Notes under the pieces: model-generated
The model's database searches: none
The model's input: only the letters and a program-made list of their open reading frames with translations
Told to the model about the DNA's origin: nothing
Program-made: the position numbers and the translations under genes
Assembly (NCBI GenBank): GCA_946894095.1
Contig: OX335660.1
Span: 16,125,001-16,189,000, forward strand
Source of the DNA: Incurvaria masculella
Lineage: Eukaryota; Arthropoda; Insecta; Lepidoptera; Incurvariidae
Direction: 5' to 3'
Length of the DNA stretch: 64,000 nucleotides
Shown here: positions 63,608-64,000 of the stretch, piece after piece
Numbering within the stretch: position 1 is the first letter of the stretch
How the letters are laid out: the number at the start of each line of letters is the position of its first letter

Positions 63608-64000
63608 ACGACCCTACCGCTATCTTACTTATTTATCTTACAAATCAACCTGTCTGCTAGCTAACTTATATCAAGTCTCGCACAGCCCATACTTAGAAAA
63701 GTCGAGTGCTGCTACTTAATCTACTAATGTCAGGAATTGGCCAAAGTTATTAACATGTGATCGTCTAGTAATGGAGATTTGAACTAATGGTCACTACTTG
63801 GCCACCATTCCGTCTGTTAGACTTCTTCGTATGATTGAATGGATATACATTTAATGAAATTTAAGGTACAAGAATATATCAATTTAGAATGGACGTTACT
63901 ACCTGCCGCCACGTAGAGGCGAGAGACTATGGGCAGGCGTCTAATGTCATGTCTGTCATCGGCCGAGTCATGTCAGCTATCTTAGGTCTAAGACATTTGA
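63608..64000. other. No feature seen
   Basis: Unassigned sequence to the window end. Confidence 0.4.

Overview
The window looks like nuclear DNA of a moth or butterfly (Lepidoptera). The evidence is AT-rich DNA packed with short interspersed repeats of types common in that order: an ACGG-microsatellite repeat ending in 'ggaaccctaaaaa', Pol III-headed SINEs, Helitron-like elements ending in CTAG beside the 'ccggctccgctcgg' motif, many MITEs and a mariner family. It also holds a spliced animal gene with GT/AG introns. There are no operons, bacterial genes, CRISPR arrays, or rRNA or tRNA genes. I inferred the order from repeat character, not from a database search.

Left end (1-6.2 kb). Positions 1-423 are the last coding part of a plus-strand gene encoding a Ser/Lys-rich, probably disordered tail that I cannot name. 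A deleted mariner (942-1868), a small MITE and unassigned AT-rich DNA follow.

6.2-26 kb, minus strand. I rebuilt a complete 12-exon gene for translation initiation factor eIF2D (605 codons plus stop). All intron boundaries are GT/AG and all phases agree. The start codon is at 25968 and the stop at 6205. Domain order matches the family: N-terminal domain, PUA, winged helix, SWIB/MDM2, SUI1. Three short exons (first, sixth and last) contain no ORF long enough to show up in a simple scan. The 18 kb of introns is mostly mobile DNA: TTAA-flanked MITEs, SINEs, LINE remnants, a non-autonomous LTR element (15725-17229) and a Helitron composite (17409-19713). Several insertions lie within 15-76 bp of splice sites.

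26-64 kb. I found no confident protein gene other than two intact mariner transposase genes (44064-45089 and 51092-52117). An open frame just upstream of eIF2D and one splice-bounded candidate exon (32512-32654) are the only other possible coding traces. The rest is LINE 3' ends, more copies of the MITE, SINE and Helitron families, triple nesting of elements near 40 kb, and a large inverted duplication (60.3-60.8 kb against 63.1-63.6 kb). A few GC-richer islands without recognised repeats near 31, 34, 35, 38, 41 and 45 kb are candidates for regulatory DNA.

Most notable: the intact mariner copy pair, one of which has lost a transposon end; a SINE group with interchangeable tRNA-like and 5S-rRNA-like heads; the TRIM-like LTR element with a 4-bp target duplication; the 60-63.6 kb inverted duplication; and an open frame that stops two bases before the eIF2D start. 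I see no clear evidence of a wholly new system.
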